Positions 12,462-21,860 are shown, numbered from the stretch's first letter. The stretch: DNA of 33,569 nt from Gemmatimonadota bacterium (GCA_028287235.1 JAQBQB010000003.1:1-33569); one strand, 5' to 3'. Made by a program: numbers and translations. Notes: a model not told the origin generated them from the letters alone.

Positions 12462-14015
12462 TACGTGCGGAGTCACGTACACCGCGATATTCGCATCCAC
12501 CGTGCTGCCTTTGTATTTCCACCAGGAACACGGACCGGGGTGCTTCGGGTCCCAGATGATGAACAGCGGCGTGGTCGCGTTGAAGTGCGGTGGCTGACAG
12601 TTGAGGGTCATCGCCCATGAGACGGTAGAGAACCTTCCATCCGGGCCAGCCCCGAGATTCGCGACAATTCGCTGGACGTCTTCCTTGTGCATCACGATTT
12701 TTTGCCAGCAATCGTAGTAGTGGCCATCCTGTATCAGCTCGCACCCGAGCTCGTAGTTCCCATCCGCGTTGCCGAAGTAGGGCTGCGTGCTCGTCCACAG
12801 GCTGTCGAACTGCGTCGAGTAGGCCCAGAGGGCCTTGCTGGCCGTGTTGCCCGTGTTAGAGCCGCCCGATCCCATGAGTAGCTGCGAGATATAATATCCG
12901 GCCGAGTAGGCGCCTGTGGGATCTGCACCGGCGACCGCTTTTGTCAGGTCCGGAACGCCTGCGATCCGCCATCCCACGAGCTGGCCGCCAGCCTTCGTGA
13001 CCAACATGTCCGCATCGCGGAAGTTGCTCTTGTCCATCAGCGTCCAGATCGTGGGCGCGTTCGGCACGCTCAGATCGAGGAACGAATTGGCCGGAAGATC
13101 CCCGGGGACCTGAGTTGCCTGGAACGTCAGTTGGGCGTTCAGCATGTCGACTTCGGCTTTCACCTCGGGGATTGCATCTGCGCGACGAGGGTCCTTCGCG
13201 TCGTCGCGCGAGGGATCGTTGCCGGCAGCGATGTTCTCGTACTGCGCCACGAGCGCGAGCTGCGTCCGCTCGATCCCTGCCCAATAGTTGTACGCGGCCT
13301 GCATGCTCGCCTTGAGGTCCGGTCCGCCGACGAACGGTCTGAACGCATTGTGGCGCCAAAGCCGCCTGAGGTAGCCATCCTCGGGGATTCCGTTCCCCAT
13401 GAGCTGCTCGTACAGCATGGTCCGGTGGTCGAATACCACCTTTAGATCTGCGGTGAGGGTCGTGCTGTCTGCTGCGCACGCTGAGTTCCGCACCTGCGGG
13501 GCGCTCCGCCGATTGTTGAGACACCGACGCGCGGCGAGCTTGAAGTCGGTCAGGTAAGTGTTGATGGCTGCGACCTGGACGGACATGGTCCCCCGCTTGT
13601 TGCCGAGGAATCCCGTGTTTATTTCATCCGACAGCCTGCTGATGCCCGCCTCGAACACGGTTTGGAGATTCGAGATGCTCGTCTGGATTCCGTCGAGCCG
13701 CGTGTTCACGGAGTCGAGCTTGTCGAGCGTCTTCTGGGCGTCGGTCTCCGCTCCGACCTTACCGGTGAGGAGCTGGAACCCGAAGGTGAGGCATCCCTCT
13801 GGCTTCTCGGCCGCGCATGAGCCGAGGCCCTTCGCGACGTCCGTGACGATGCTGACCGTCGGATTGTAATTCGCCGTCGCCGCGCTGCCCTGCGCACCTG
13901 CGGGCACGGAGCCGGCCACGAGCAACGACGCGAGGCCGACGAGTATGATGCCAGCTCGATTCGCACGAGCTCTAATATAAGATCCTGAATTAAACTTTTG
14001 AACCGTAGGGGACAT
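12402..14015 (-). CDS. Secreted 537-aa helical protein of unknown function, possible toxin-like component
   Basis: The ATG at 14015 is preceded by AGGAGAGAGGTAGCCAC; a longer frame reaches 14078. The signal peptide is AGIILVGLASLLVAGSVPAG-AQ. The mature N-terminal third is helical and coiled-coil-like: DAQKTLDKLDSVNTRLDGIQ, TSISNLQTVFEAGISRLSDE. A Cys-containing middle follows (AARRCLNNRRSAPQVRNSAC), then helices with WAGIERTQLALVAQYENIAA. The C-terminal part has paired Cys (YELGCELIQDGHYYDCWQKI) and Trp/Pro-rich segments, ending HPWFLIKPFDNGSKTLPPS, the tail shared with the 49-aa microprotein. The N-terminal heptad pattern recalls alpha-helical pore-forming toxins, but this is only a shape argument; no family is recognised. 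It lies 50 nt after the M23-like gene on the same strand. Confidence 0.7.
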   Translation of the reverse strand: MSPTVQKFNSGSYIRARANRAGIILVGLASLLVAGSVPAGAQGSAATANYNPTVSIVTDVAKGLGSCAAEKPEGCLTFGFQLLTGKVGAETDAQKTLDKLDSVNTRLDGIQTSISNLQTVFEAGISRLSDEINTGFLGNKRGTMSVQVAAINTYLTDFKLAARRCLNNRRSAPQVRNSACAADSTTLTADLKVVFDHRTMLYEQLMGNGIPEDGYLRRLWRHNAFRPFVGGPDLKASMQAAYNYWAGIERTQLALVAQYENIAAGNDPSRDDAKDPRRADAIPEVKAEVDMLNAQLTFQATQVPGDLPANSFLDLSVPNAPTIWTLMDKSNFRDADMLVTKAGGQLVGWRIAGVPDLTKAVAGADPTGAYSAGYYISQLLMGSGGSNTGNTASKALWAYSTQFDSLWTSTQPYFGNADGNYELGCELIQDGHYYDCWQKIVMHKEDVQRIVANLGAGPDGRFSTVSWAMTLNCQPPHFNATTPLFIIWDPKHPGPCSWWKYKGSTVDANIAVYVTPHVHPWFLIKPFDNGSKTLPPS

Positions 14016-14065
14016 GTGGCTACCTCTCTCCTGATGAAGTGGGTGGAACAGGTGAGTACAGCAAG

Positions 14066-14731
14066 TCATTCCCAGCATGCGGCGGGCAGCGCACTGTGCG
14101 GATCGACGGGCGTCGCGATCTGATCGAAGCCCGCGGGCCAGGCGTCAGGCGCGTCCGTCAGCCGGCGCAGCGATTGTCCAGGCGCGGCAAGGCCGGCGCG
14201 CGCGGCCTTGATGAGGGCGAAGTGCATCCGCGGCCGGGCGTCCGCATGGCGCGCCTTCATGACCAGCGCGTCGCCCGAAAATCCGACACGCCCGATCATA
14301 GCGCCGCGGACCACGGTCGCTCCGTCGGCCACAGCCAACGAGCCGAGAAACGCGTAGATGCTGTACGCGCCGTCGCCGTGGTCGATCACGATCGTATTGC
14401 CGAGATGCGGCCATGCGGTCGACGCGATGGCAACCGTTCCGCCGCGCACCGCGTGAACACCCTCGTCCGGCACGCCCTCCAGGTCCAGCGCGCCGTGCGG
14501 CGCCAGCACACGATTGCGCGCCGAATCGATGCCGATGGCCCGCGAGTCGGTAAACCCGCCTCCGTTCGTCCAGGCGCCCACGCCGAGGGGATCGGCAACG
14601 CCAACGCGCGCCGGCCGCGCCAGGGCGCAACCATATATGGGAGACGGTTGGCGGTGGGCCGATACGCTCATCATGCTCATTACCAGCGCCGCGATGCCGA
14701 GTGGTGTTCTGCCGCGTTTCATGACGACCAT
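14066..14731 (-). CDS. Degenerate M23 (LytM-like) peptidase domain protein, secreted
   Basis: 221 aa with a hydrophobic N-terminus (TPLGIAALVMSMMSVSAHRQ). The LytM fold is clear: HGALDLEG, VHAVRGGTVAIAS, NTIVIDHGDGAYSIY, VVRGAMIGRVGFSGDA and RMHFALIK. Zinc ligands H79 and D83 (HxxxD) and H170 are present. Of the two catalytic histidines of active enzymes, the one in YAHL is F128 here (YAFL), and the first His of HLH is R168 (RMH). I infer that it binds peptidoglycan or acts as a regulator rather than cutting, like other degenerate LytM proteins. The ATG could be at 14731 or 14722. It is the first gene of the minus-strand run and divergent from the regulator at 14886. Confidence 0.8.
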   Translation of the reverse strand: MVVMKRGRTPLGIAALVMSMMSVSAHRQPSPIYGCALARPARVGVADPLGVGAWTNGGGFTDSRAIGIDSARNRVLAPHGALDLEGVPDEGVHAVRGGTVAIASTAWPHLGNTIVIDHGDGAYSIYAFLGSLAVADGATVVRGAMIGRVGFSGDALVMKARHADARPRMHFALIKAARAGLAAPGQSLRRLTDAPDAWPAGFDQIATPVDPHSALPAACWE

Positions 14732-14885
14732 GCTAGCCGGCGGCAGTCACCGCCCGCGCCATTCGCTGTTGCACCCCCATCTCACGCGATTACTCAGGAA
14801 TCACCCGGAGACTTGCACCTCTTCACGAACTCCGTACGTTTGTGCACGCTGGTGCCCCGTAATCCCTTCCCCCGCCCGCTCTCGC

Positions 14886-17810
14886 TTGATCCAGAAAGAC
14901 GTCCAGTTGCGCCTCCTCGGTGCGATCGAGGTACGCGACGGACACGATGTTCTGAATGCCACGGTGTGCGCACAGCCAAAGCGTGCGGCCCTCGTTGCCT
15001 ATCTGTCGCTCGCCGGGTCGGGATCGTTCGTTCGCCGAGATACCCTCCTTGCGCTTTTCTGGCCCGAATCCACCGAGCGCCAGGCGCGGCGCGCGCTCAA
15101 CCAGGCGATCCACTTTCTGCGCGGCGAGCTCGGGGCCGACGTCATTCTCAGCCAGGGCATCGACTCCCTCGGGCTGGCCCGTGACCGCGCATGGTGCGAC
15201 GCCGTGGCGTTCGACGACGCCTTTCATCGCGGCGAATTCGCCGAGGCGCTCGCCCTCTATCGCGGTCCGCTGCTCGAAGGCTTCTCACTCAACGGACTCA
15301 CCGAGTTTGGACAGTGGCTCGACGCCCGCAGACGACGCCACGCGAGTGACGCCGCCGCCGCCGCATGGCACCTGGCCGAAGCCTGCTTCGACGCGGGCGA
15401 CGCGGCCGGTGCGATTCGCTGGGGCAGGCAGGCTCAAACGGCTAACCCCGACGAGACGAGCGTGCAGCGACTCGTCACGCTGTACGACCGCCTCGGCGAT
15501 CGTGCCGGCGCGCTTCAGGAATACGATTCGTTCGCGCGCCGCTTGCGGTCGGAGTACGACGCCGAACCCGCGCCGGAGACGCAGGCGCTCGTGGCCAATG
15601 TGCGCGCACGCAATCTGACCACCACGGTTCCGGTGGTGGACCGGCCGCCGCTTCCCGCGTTTTCCGCGCGCACGCCTACTTCCGCGCCCGGCGAACAGCC
15701 CAACGCGCCGACGCGTCGGCTGAAGCTCCGTGAACTGAATTGGTGGCGCCTCAGCGCCGCAGCCATCGTCATTCTCGCCACCGGCGGATTCGCCGCGACC
15801 AAGGTGCTCGGCCGGTCCGAGCTGACCGGCGCTCCGCTCGCCACCGAGCGCACGGTGGCCGTTTTTCCGTTCGTCTATCGGGGCGGAAAGGACCTGGGCT
15901 ACCTCGGTCAGAGCGTTGCGAGTTTGCTGACGTCGAACCTTGCCGGAGCCGGCGACGTCCACCCCGTGGACTCGCGCGCACTCGACGCTGCGATCGTGCA
16001 CGACGGCGGTCCAAACGTTACGCTCCGCCGCGCGGCGACGATCGCCGGTTCATTCGATGCCGGTGTGTTCATCATCGGCGACATCGCCGAGTCCGGCGGC
16101 CGTCTCCGAATCGACGCGCAGCTCTACGATCGCACGGGCGTGTCGTCGAACGTGAGCGCGCGTATGGAAGGCGCGCCGGCGTCACTGTTCGAGCTCGTGG
16201 ATCAACTCACCCAGAAGCTGATGCAGGGACGCAGCTCTCCCGGCGCGTCCGACCTCTATCGTTCGGCGGCGCTCACAACGCATTCAATAGAAGCGTTGCG
16301 CGCCTACCTCTCGGGAGAGACCGCGCTTCGCAGCGGGCGCTACTCGGAAGCGGTGCAGTCGTTTCGCGGCGCGCTCGCACTCGATTCGAGCTTCACGTTG
16401 GCCTACTACCGCCTGTCGACCGCCGCCAACTGGACGAGCGAAGGTTCGCTCGCCGATTGGGCGGCCGGCAAGGCCATGGCCACTCGAGAACGGGTGTCGC
16501 CGCGCGACCGCGTACGCATCGAAGCGTGGAACGCGTACCTGCGTGGCGACGCGGAAAACGCCGAGCGACTGTACGCGAGTGTGCTCGTGGACAATGCCAC
16601 CGATGCCGAAGCGTTGTTCCATCAGGCCGACATTCACTTCCATTGGGGCGGCATGTTCGGCCGGCCCTTGGCGGCGCAGAGCGCGGAGTGGAGACGGGTG
16701 CTCGCGCTCGATCCGCAGAACGCCGGCATTTTGGCGCACGCGTCCCGCGTCGCCGCCATGGCGCGCGATCGCCCGTGGTTTGATTCGCTTGCCGCGCGCA
16801 TTACGGCACTCGCGCCGGAAGCGGCGCGCACCATGGAGCTTCATGTTCTGCGCGCGTTCACGTTTGGAGATCGCGCAGCGCGAAATACCGCTGCGTACGA
16901 GATGCTGCTCACGCCCGAAGCCGGGCGCCGCGCGGTGTTCCAGATCGCCGCTGCGACGTCGCCGAGTCCGGGCGACGTCGCCGAGTTGCTCGGGCCCGCG
17001 CTCATGGCCGGGCGAAGCTTTCAGTCGTACGAAGAAGGCCAGCTGCTCGTGTGTGCGCAGATCACTCTTGCCGGCGGGCGGATGCGCCGCGCGTGGTCGA
17101 TGGTGGACTCCGCGGCAATGCTCAATCCGCGGCGCGCCAGGGAGTTTCGCGCGGTGTTTGCACTGGCGCCGCTCCCCGACGCGAGCACGAGTGCGCGCCG
17201 CGCCGCGCTCGCCGATCTCGCAACGCCATATAATGCCGGTGACGCCAGGCGGCTCGGCGAACCACTGCGCGCATATTTGCGCGCCGCGCTGAGCATTCGG
17301 CTCGCCGACATTCCCGCGGCGCTGCGGTTTGCGTCGGCGTTGGATTCGTTGCCGCCCGCCGAAGAAAGCACGGTTGCATACTCACGCCGATTCGCCCGGT
17401 TGATTCGCGCGGAGGTGGAGCAGCGGGCGGGTCGCCCGCAACAGGCGCTCGTCCTCCTGGGCGAACCTCAGGTATTGCCCGATTTTCGCCTGCCCTTCGT
17501 GTGGAGTTATCCGGTCGCACACGAGCGCTTTCTCCGCGCGGAGATCCTGGAGTCCCTCGGCCGCAACGAAGAAGCGCTCCGGTGGTACGCCACCTTTCCG
17601 GACCCGAACGCCTATGACTTCATGTTCGTGTCCGCCGCGCGTTTTCGCTCGGCAGAGCTGCTCGAACGCATGGGACAACGTGGCCGCGCGGCCGCGGAGT
17701 ACGACCGATTCGCCGTGCAGTGGAGCGGGGCGGACCAGGGCTTTGAGCCCCTCGCGACACTGGCGCGAACGCGCTCGGCCCATCTGAGGGCGGCTTCCGC
17801 GGTCAGGTGA
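14886..17810 (+). CDS. Membrane-bound SARP/BTAD-type regulator with TolB-like and TPR domains
   Basis: 974 aa if it begins at the TTG at 14886, immediately before QKDVQLRLLGAIEV, the start of the winged-helix domain. The longer frame from 14514 would overlap the divergent M23 gene and has no domain. Order: wHTH with KRAALVAYLSLAGSGSFVRR and LLALFWPESTERQARRALNQ; the bacterial transcriptional activator (BTAD) TPR-like domain to about residue 245; linker; one TM helix (LSAAAIVILATGGFAATKVL, about 286-306); a TolB N-terminal-like domain (TVAVFPFVYRGGKDLGYLGQ, VDSRALDAAIVHDGG); then TPRs to the end (YSEAVQSFRGALALDSSFTL). A cytoplasmic DNA-binding half and a periplasmic sensor half on one chain make it a one-component transmembrane regulator. 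The neighbouring secreted cluster is the obvious target, by inference. Confidence 0.85.
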   Translation: MIQKDVQLRLLGAIEVRDGHDVLNATVCAQPKRAALVAYLSLAGSGSFVRRDTLLALFWPESTERQARRALNQAIHFLRGELGADVILSQGIDSLGLARDRAWCDAVAFDDAFHRGEFAEALALYRGPLLEGFSLNGLTEFGQWLDARRRRHASDAAAAAWHLAEACFDAGDAAGAIRWGRQAQTANPDETSVQRLVTLYDRLGDRAGALQEYDSFARRLRSEYDAEPAPETQALVANVRARNLTTTVPVVDRPPLPAFSARTPTSAPGEQPNAPTRRLKLRELNWWRLSAAAIVILATGGFAATKVLGRSELTGAPLATERTVAVFPFVYRGGKDLGYLGQSVASLLTSNLAGAGDVHPVDSRALDAAIVHDGGPNVTLRRAATIAGSFDAGVFIIGDIAESGGRLRIDAQLYDRTGVSSNVSARMEGAPASLFELVDQLTQKLMQGRSSPGASDLYRSAALTTHSIEALRAYLSGETALRSGRYSEAVQSFRGALALDSSFTLAYYRLSTAANWTSEGSLADWAAGKAMATRERVSPRDRVRIEAWNAYLRGDAENAERLYASVLVDNATDAEALFHQADIHFHWGGMFGRPLAAQSAEWRRVLALDPQNAGILAHASRVAAMARDRPWFDSLAARITALAPEAARTMELHVLRAFTFGDRAARNTAAYEMLLTPEAGRRAVFQIAAATSPSPGDVAELLGPALMAGRSFQSYEEGQLLVCAQITLAGGRMRRAWSMVDSAAMLNPRRAREFRAVFALAPLPDASTSARRAALADLATPYNAGDARRLGEPLRAYLRAALSIRLADIPAALRFASALDSLPPAEESTVAYSRRFARLIRAEVEQRAGRPQQALVLLGEPQVLPDFRLPFVWSYPVAHERFLRAEILESLGRNEEALRWYATFPDPNAYDFMFVSAARFRSAELLERMGQRGRAAAEYDRFAVQWSGADQGFEPLATLARTRSAHLRAASAVR

Positions 17811-17909
17811 TAGGCAGGTGACCGCGCGAAAGCGGGGTTGGAGCAGCCAGTGATTCGGCGAAAGTAGTGTGCGGAAACACCGTCGCCGTACTCCCCTGGC
17901 CCCGCCATT

Positions 17910-19331
17910 ATGCCATCTCAGTCAGTACTGCCGCGCTTCCGCATTCGCGTCGTTCTACTTCTCGGGGCACTCACGGCGTGCGCGCCCGCCCTGAGCAATC
18001 GACCGAACCTCGAGTCGTTGATGGCGGCGTATCGCGCACAGAACGCCCCTTCCGCTTTCCGCGCCGACAGCACTGACCGATCGCATCTCAAATGGCTCGA
18101 GGTGTGGACCGATTCAGGGCGCCAACTCACGACCCTCGACGCGGTCGACGCGCCGCTCGTCTCCGTCGTGCGCGCGGTGCTCGTTGCCGCCGACATTCCG
18201 TACGTGTTCGACGACGTGGATCTCGTCGGGCGCGTCAGCGCACGTCTCGAGCGACGACCGGTACTCGACGCGCTGAACGATCTTCTCGTCCCGCGCGGCT
18301 ATCGCGCCATACCGCGCGGCAGCGGCGTCGCCATCTCGTACGCGAGCACCGCCGATGCCGGCCGCACTGCCGCGACCGATCCGATCCACCTGGAAGTGCC
18401 GATTCTGCACCTCGACGCGAAGGCTGTGAGCGGAATTCTCGACGGTGGACTACGCGGCGGGAGCGTGGGCGCAATCTTCATCGCCGCTCGGAGCGTCGTG
18501 CTGCTGAGTGGGCCACGCACCTCGGTGGAAGACGCGCGTGAAGTTCTGCACCGTGCGGATCGCCCCACCGATCACGTGTTCATCGAAGCGCTCGTCGTCG
18601 AGTTCGACGTGGAGACGATGCGCAACGTGTCGCTCAGCGTCGCCGGGTTGCAGAGCGGCAAGGTCAGCGGGCTTGCTTTCATTCCCGGCAACCTCTCCGG
18701 CGACCTGTTGACATTCATGCATGCGCTCGGTGCCAAAACCCCACAGCAGTTCGTGGCGGTGGTGCAGGCGATCGCCGGCAACGACAAGGCGCGCGTGGTG
18801 GCGCGGCCGTTCATCTCCACGCGCAGCGGCGAGCCGGCGAATCTCAACATCGGCCGCACGCGCACGTACATCACCCAATCCGTTCAGACCACGGGACTGA
18901 TGTCCGTTGGCCAATCGACCGTGGAGAGCGGCGTGATCCTCAAGATGACGCCGACCGCCCTGCCCGGCGATCGCGTGCGCATCGACACCCACGTGGAAGA
19001 GTCGCAGTTCCTGCCGACGTCGGGCAACATCGCGGCGGAGAAGGATCAGAACGTCGCCGAGTCGAGCATGGAGGTGCCGAGCGGTCAGACGATCGTGATC
19101 GGCGGATTGTCGCTCGATCGAAGCTCGGCGACGGGATCGGGCATCCCTATCCTGCGCAGCATTCCGCTGCTTCGTCTGCTGTTCAGCAACGATGCGGAGA
19201 CGGGCAAGCGGCAGGAGGTTGTGATTTTTCTAACACCGCGCATTTGGCAGCCAGGGATGGATGCGCCGCTGGTGTCGCCTGAAGCATTCGATCTCGACAG
19301 CTTGATGCGGCCGCTCCGTAAGAAGCCGTGA
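17910..19331 (+). CDS. Orphan secretin-domain lipoprotein (GspD/PilQ superfamily)
   Basis: 473 aa. A signal with lipobox (RVVLLLGALTAC, Cys24) is followed by N-domains: an STN/N0-like segment around SVVRAVLVAADIPYVFDDVD and an N1/KH-like segment (HLEVPILHLDAKAVSGILDG to HRADRPTDHVFIEALVVEFD). The secretin beta-domain follows: VVQAIAGNDKARVVARPFIS, VESGVILKMTPTALPGDRVR, VPSGQTIVIGGLSLDRSSAT and the C-terminal GIPILRSIPLLRLLFSND ... QEVVIFLTPRIW. It ends shortly after, so there is no S-domain tail. There are no other type II, type III or type IV pilus genes in the window. Probably an outer-membrane ring that either works alone or with proteins elsewhere; secretion of the neighbouring lectin cluster is speculation. 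It follows the regulator by 99 nt. Confidence 0.85.
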   Translation: MPSQSVLPRFRIRVVLLLGALTACAPALSNRPNLESLMAAYRAQNAPSAFRADSTDRSHLKWLEVWTDSGRQLTTLDAVDAPLVSVVRAVLVAADIPYVFDDVDLVGRVSARLERRPVLDALNDLLVPRGYRAIPRGSGVAISYASTADAGRTAATDPIHLEVPILHLDAKAVSGILDGGLRGGSVGAIFIAARSVVLLSGPRTSVEDAREVLHRADRPTDHVFIEALVVEFDVETMRNVSLSVAGLQSGKVSGLAFIPGNLSGDLLTFMHALGAKTPQQFVAVVQAIAGNDKARVVARPFISTRSGEPANLNIGRTRTYITQSVQTTGLMSVGQSTVESGVILKMTPTALPGDRVRIDTHVEESQFLPTSGNIAAEKDQNVAESSMEVPSGQTIVIGGLSLDRSSATGSGIPILRSIPLLRLLFSNDAETGKRQEVVIFLTPRIWQPGMDAPLVSPEAFDLDSLMRPLRKKP

Positions 19332-19362
19332 TGGGTGACCAAGCAGCAGCCGTACTCCGCGT

Positions 19363-20607
19363 CTACTCATACCTCAACGCCTCGATCGGATCCAACCGCG
19401 CCGCCTTCAACGCGGGCAGCACCCCAAACACCAACCCAATCCCCACCGACACCGCCACCGCCACCGCCGTCAAGCCGATCGGCGGATCGCCCTGAATGTT
19501 CATCAACATCATCCCACCCTTCCCCGCCCCCAGCCCCACGAAAATTCCCAGCAGCCCGCCGATCAACGTCAGCGTCGCCGCCTCGACGAGGAACTGCGCG
19601 AGAATGTCGGTGCGGGTCGCACCGAGCGCCTTGCGCACGCCGATCTCTCGCGTGCGCGCCGTGACGGAAACCATCATCACCGCCATCACACCGATGCCGC
19701 CGACCATCAGCGCCACCGATGCGAGCACCATCATCACCAGGAAAAAGGCGCCGCTGATCGAGTTGAAGCTCGCCAGGATCTGATCCTGGGTGATGAGATC
19801 GAAGTTGTTGATGTCGCCCGGCTTCAGGTGCCGCATCTCGCGCAGTGCCACCGTCACGTCCGCCTCGGCGTCCTCCACGCTCGTCGTGGACACGGGTTTC
19901 ACCGGCATCATCATCTGCTGGCGACGATCCATCGGCAGCGCGTGCAGCGCAAAGCGGAAGGGGACAATGGCGGCAGTGCCCTGGCCCGGCGGCGCGAAGA
20001 TGTTGTCTGGCGGCTGCCACACACCAACCACCTGCGCCGAGGCGCCGTCCACCCGAATGTCGCGACCGATGGGCGAGAGGTCGTGAAAGAGGAAGCGCGC
20101 CTGTTCGGCGGCGATCACGACGACGCGCGCGCCGGAGTGCACCTCGGAGCGCGTGAACCATCGGCCGGCAACCAGGTCGCCGCCCTGAATGAGGGGGAAA
20201 CCGTTGTCCGCGGCCGCGATACCCATCGGTTGCGTGCGCGCGCCCTGCGCCTCGAGCCGTCCGTTGAGCTGGGCCCAGATTCCGGCGTAGGCGATGGACG
20301 GAAGTGCCGCGATGCGCTCGGCCGCGGCCTCGTCGAGGTTCGGGCGATTGCGGAGCCCGGGCGGCAGATTATTCGGGTCGCCCTGCTGCCCAATGCGCAA
20401 TACATAGAAGGTCGTGGGGCCCGCCACCTCGATGGTGTGCAGGATCTCCGTCTGCACGCCGTTCACGATCGTGCCCATCGTCATCACCGTCGCCACGCCA
20501 ATGATCACGCCGAGCATGGTGAGGCCGGAGCGCAGCTTACTCACGAGCAGCGTATCGAACGCGAGCGCGACATTCTCCCGCAGCTGGTCTATCGACGGCA
20601 GCCGCAT
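19363..20607 (-). CDS. MacB/FtsX-type ABC transporter permease
   Basis: 414 aa from the ATG at 20607, which shares a base with the stop of the preceding permease gene (TGATG). A longer frame exists upstream but is unrelated in composition. Order: N-terminal TM (RSGLTMLGVIIGVATVMTMG), a MacB periplasmic core domain (about residues 50-270, with FPLIQGGDLVAGRWFTRSEV and FLFHDLSPIGRDIRVDGA), then three TMs of the FtsX domain with the cytoplasmic loop TRTREIGVRKALGATRTDIL. The C-terminus is KAARLDPIEALRYE, the usual ending. The pair of permeases has no ATPase gene next to it; a MacB-type ATPase must be encoded elsewhere. Substrate unknown (peptides, lipids or mechanical signalling in the family). 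Confidence 0.88.
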   Translation of the reverse strand: MRLPSIDQLRENVALAFDTLLVSKLRSGLTMLGVIIGVATVMTMGTIVNGVQTEILHTIEVAGPTTFYVLRIGQQGDPNNLPPGLRNRPNLDEAAAERIAALPSIAYAGIWAQLNGRLEAQGARTQPMGIAAADNGFPLIQGGDLVAGRWFTRSEVHSGARVVVIAAEQARFLFHDLSPIGRDIRVDGASAQVVGVWQPPDNIFAPPGQGTAAIVPFRFALHALPMDRRQQMMMPVKPVSTTSVEDAEADVTVALREMRHLKPGDINNFDLITQDQILASFNSISGAFFLVMMVLASVALMVGGIGVMAVMMVSVTARTREIGVRKALGATRTDILAQFLVEAATLTLIGGLLGIFVGLGAGKGGMMLMNIQGDPPIGLTAVAVAVSVGIGLVFGVLPALKAARLDPIEALRYE

Positions 20608-21860
20608 CACTCGGCTCCCAGCGCGACTATTGGGTCCAGCATAGCCGCGCGACGCGCGGGATAGACGCCGAACAACACGCCCACACCAGCGCCGAGCAGC
20701 ACCGCGAGGACCACGGACCACGGCGTGATGCGCGCGGGCAGCGGCGACACCGCGGCGACGATCTGCGCCACAGTCCACCCCACGAGAACGCCGGCCACGC
20801 CGCCGCTCGTGGCCAGCATGATGGACTCGGCGAGAAACTGTCGCTCGATGTCGCGACGCGTCGCGCCCACCGCCTTCCGAATGCCCACTTCACGCGTCCG
20901 CTCGGTCACGACCATGAGCATGATGTTCATGATGACGATGCCGCCCACCACCACGCCGATGGCGACGAACGCCGGAATGATGCTGAACAGCACGGCGGTG
21001 AGCCGCTTCCAGAATGCGACGAGCGCCGCGGCCGTCTCCACGGCGAAGTTGTCGGGTTGCCCGGGTCGCAGCCGGTGCGCCACCCGCATCGCCTCCTCGG
21101 CGCGTACCATGGCGGGCGCCACCTCGCCGGCCGAGCGCATCTTGACGCCGATCACGCTGGTGCGGCGCAGGCCATACGACATCTCATATCGCCGGAGCGG
21201 CAGCAGCGCGAACATGTCCGCCGAGCGTCCGAGGAAGCTGCCCTTTGGGGCCGCGACGCCAATGATCGTCACGATGTCCTCGCCGAGCCGCATCTGCCGG
21301 CCGATGGGATCGACCTGCCCGAACAGCTTGTCCGCCACGTCGTGCCCGATGATCGCCACCGCACGACGCTGCGTGTTGTCCACCTCCGTGAGCGGCACGC
21401 CGTCTTCGATGCGATAGTCCTGCACGTCGAGGTACGGAGGCGTGACGCCCAAGACGTTCACGCCGGTGAGCGTCTGGCCCTTCCATACGGCGTTGACCGA
21501 GACGCCGCCGCCGCCCGAGACTCCCACCGCTGCCGCGTCGGGCAGTGCGTCGATCACGGCCTGGGCGTCGGTCATGCTGACGCGCGGACGGTGGTTGAAC
21601 ATCGCGATCATCTCGTCGGTGACGTTGCCGATGAGGATGGGTGTGCGGCGCACTTGAAACGAGTTCGCCCCGACGATGGCGCCGGCGATGGTCGTTTCGA
21701 CGTATGCGTTCATGCCTTGGATGATCGCGACCACCGCCACGAGGAACGTGACGGAGACCGTGATGCCGAGGAGCGTGAAGACGGAGCGGAGGGGATTGGC
21801 GCGGATTTCAGCGGCGGCAGCGATGATCATGTCCGCCAGACGCGCCCCGTGGGGTTTCAT
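20607..21860 (-). CDS. MacB/FtsX-type ABC transporter permease
   Basis: 417 aa. N-terminal TM (RSVFTLLGITVSVTFLVAVV), periplasmic core (GANSFQVRRTPILIGNVTDE through RQMRLGEDIVTIIGVAAPKG), then the FtsX TMs: RLTAVLFSIIPAFVAIGVVV and GIVIMNIMLMVVTERTREVG, the coupling motif GIRKAVGATRRDIERQFLAE, and a terminal TM ending ARRAAMLDPIVALGAE. It starts inside the stop of the PIN gene (ATGA) and overlaps the next permease. The two permeases are diverged paralogues and probably form a heterodimer. The coupling helix is present in both, so an ATPase in trans is expected. Confidence 0.88.
   Translation of the reverse strand: MKPHGARLADMIIAAAAEIRANPLRSVFTLLGITVSVTFLVAVVAIIQGMNAYVETTIAGAIVGANSFQVRRTPILIGNVTDEMIAMFNHRPRVSMTDAQAVIDALPDAAAVGVSGGGGVSVNAVWKGQTLTGVNVLGVTPPYLDVQDYRIEDGVPLTEVDNTQRRAVAIIGHDVADKLFGQVDPIGRQMRLGEDIVTIIGVAAPKGSFLGRSADMFALLPLRRYEMSYGLRRTSVIGVKMRSAGEVAPAMVRAEEAMRVAHRLRPGQPDNFAVETAAALVAFWKRLTAVLFSIIPAFVAIGVVVGGIVIMNIMLMVVTERTREVGIRKAVGATRRDIERQFLAESIMLATSGGVAGVLVGWTVAQIVAAVSPLPARITPWSVVLAVLLGAGVGVLFGVYPARRAAMLDPIVALGAE

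Noticed and set aside
14514-14885. N-terminal extension of the BTAD regulator
   Set aside because: It would overlap the divergent M23-like gene for about 220 bp and encodes no domain; the winged helix begins right after the TTG at 14886.
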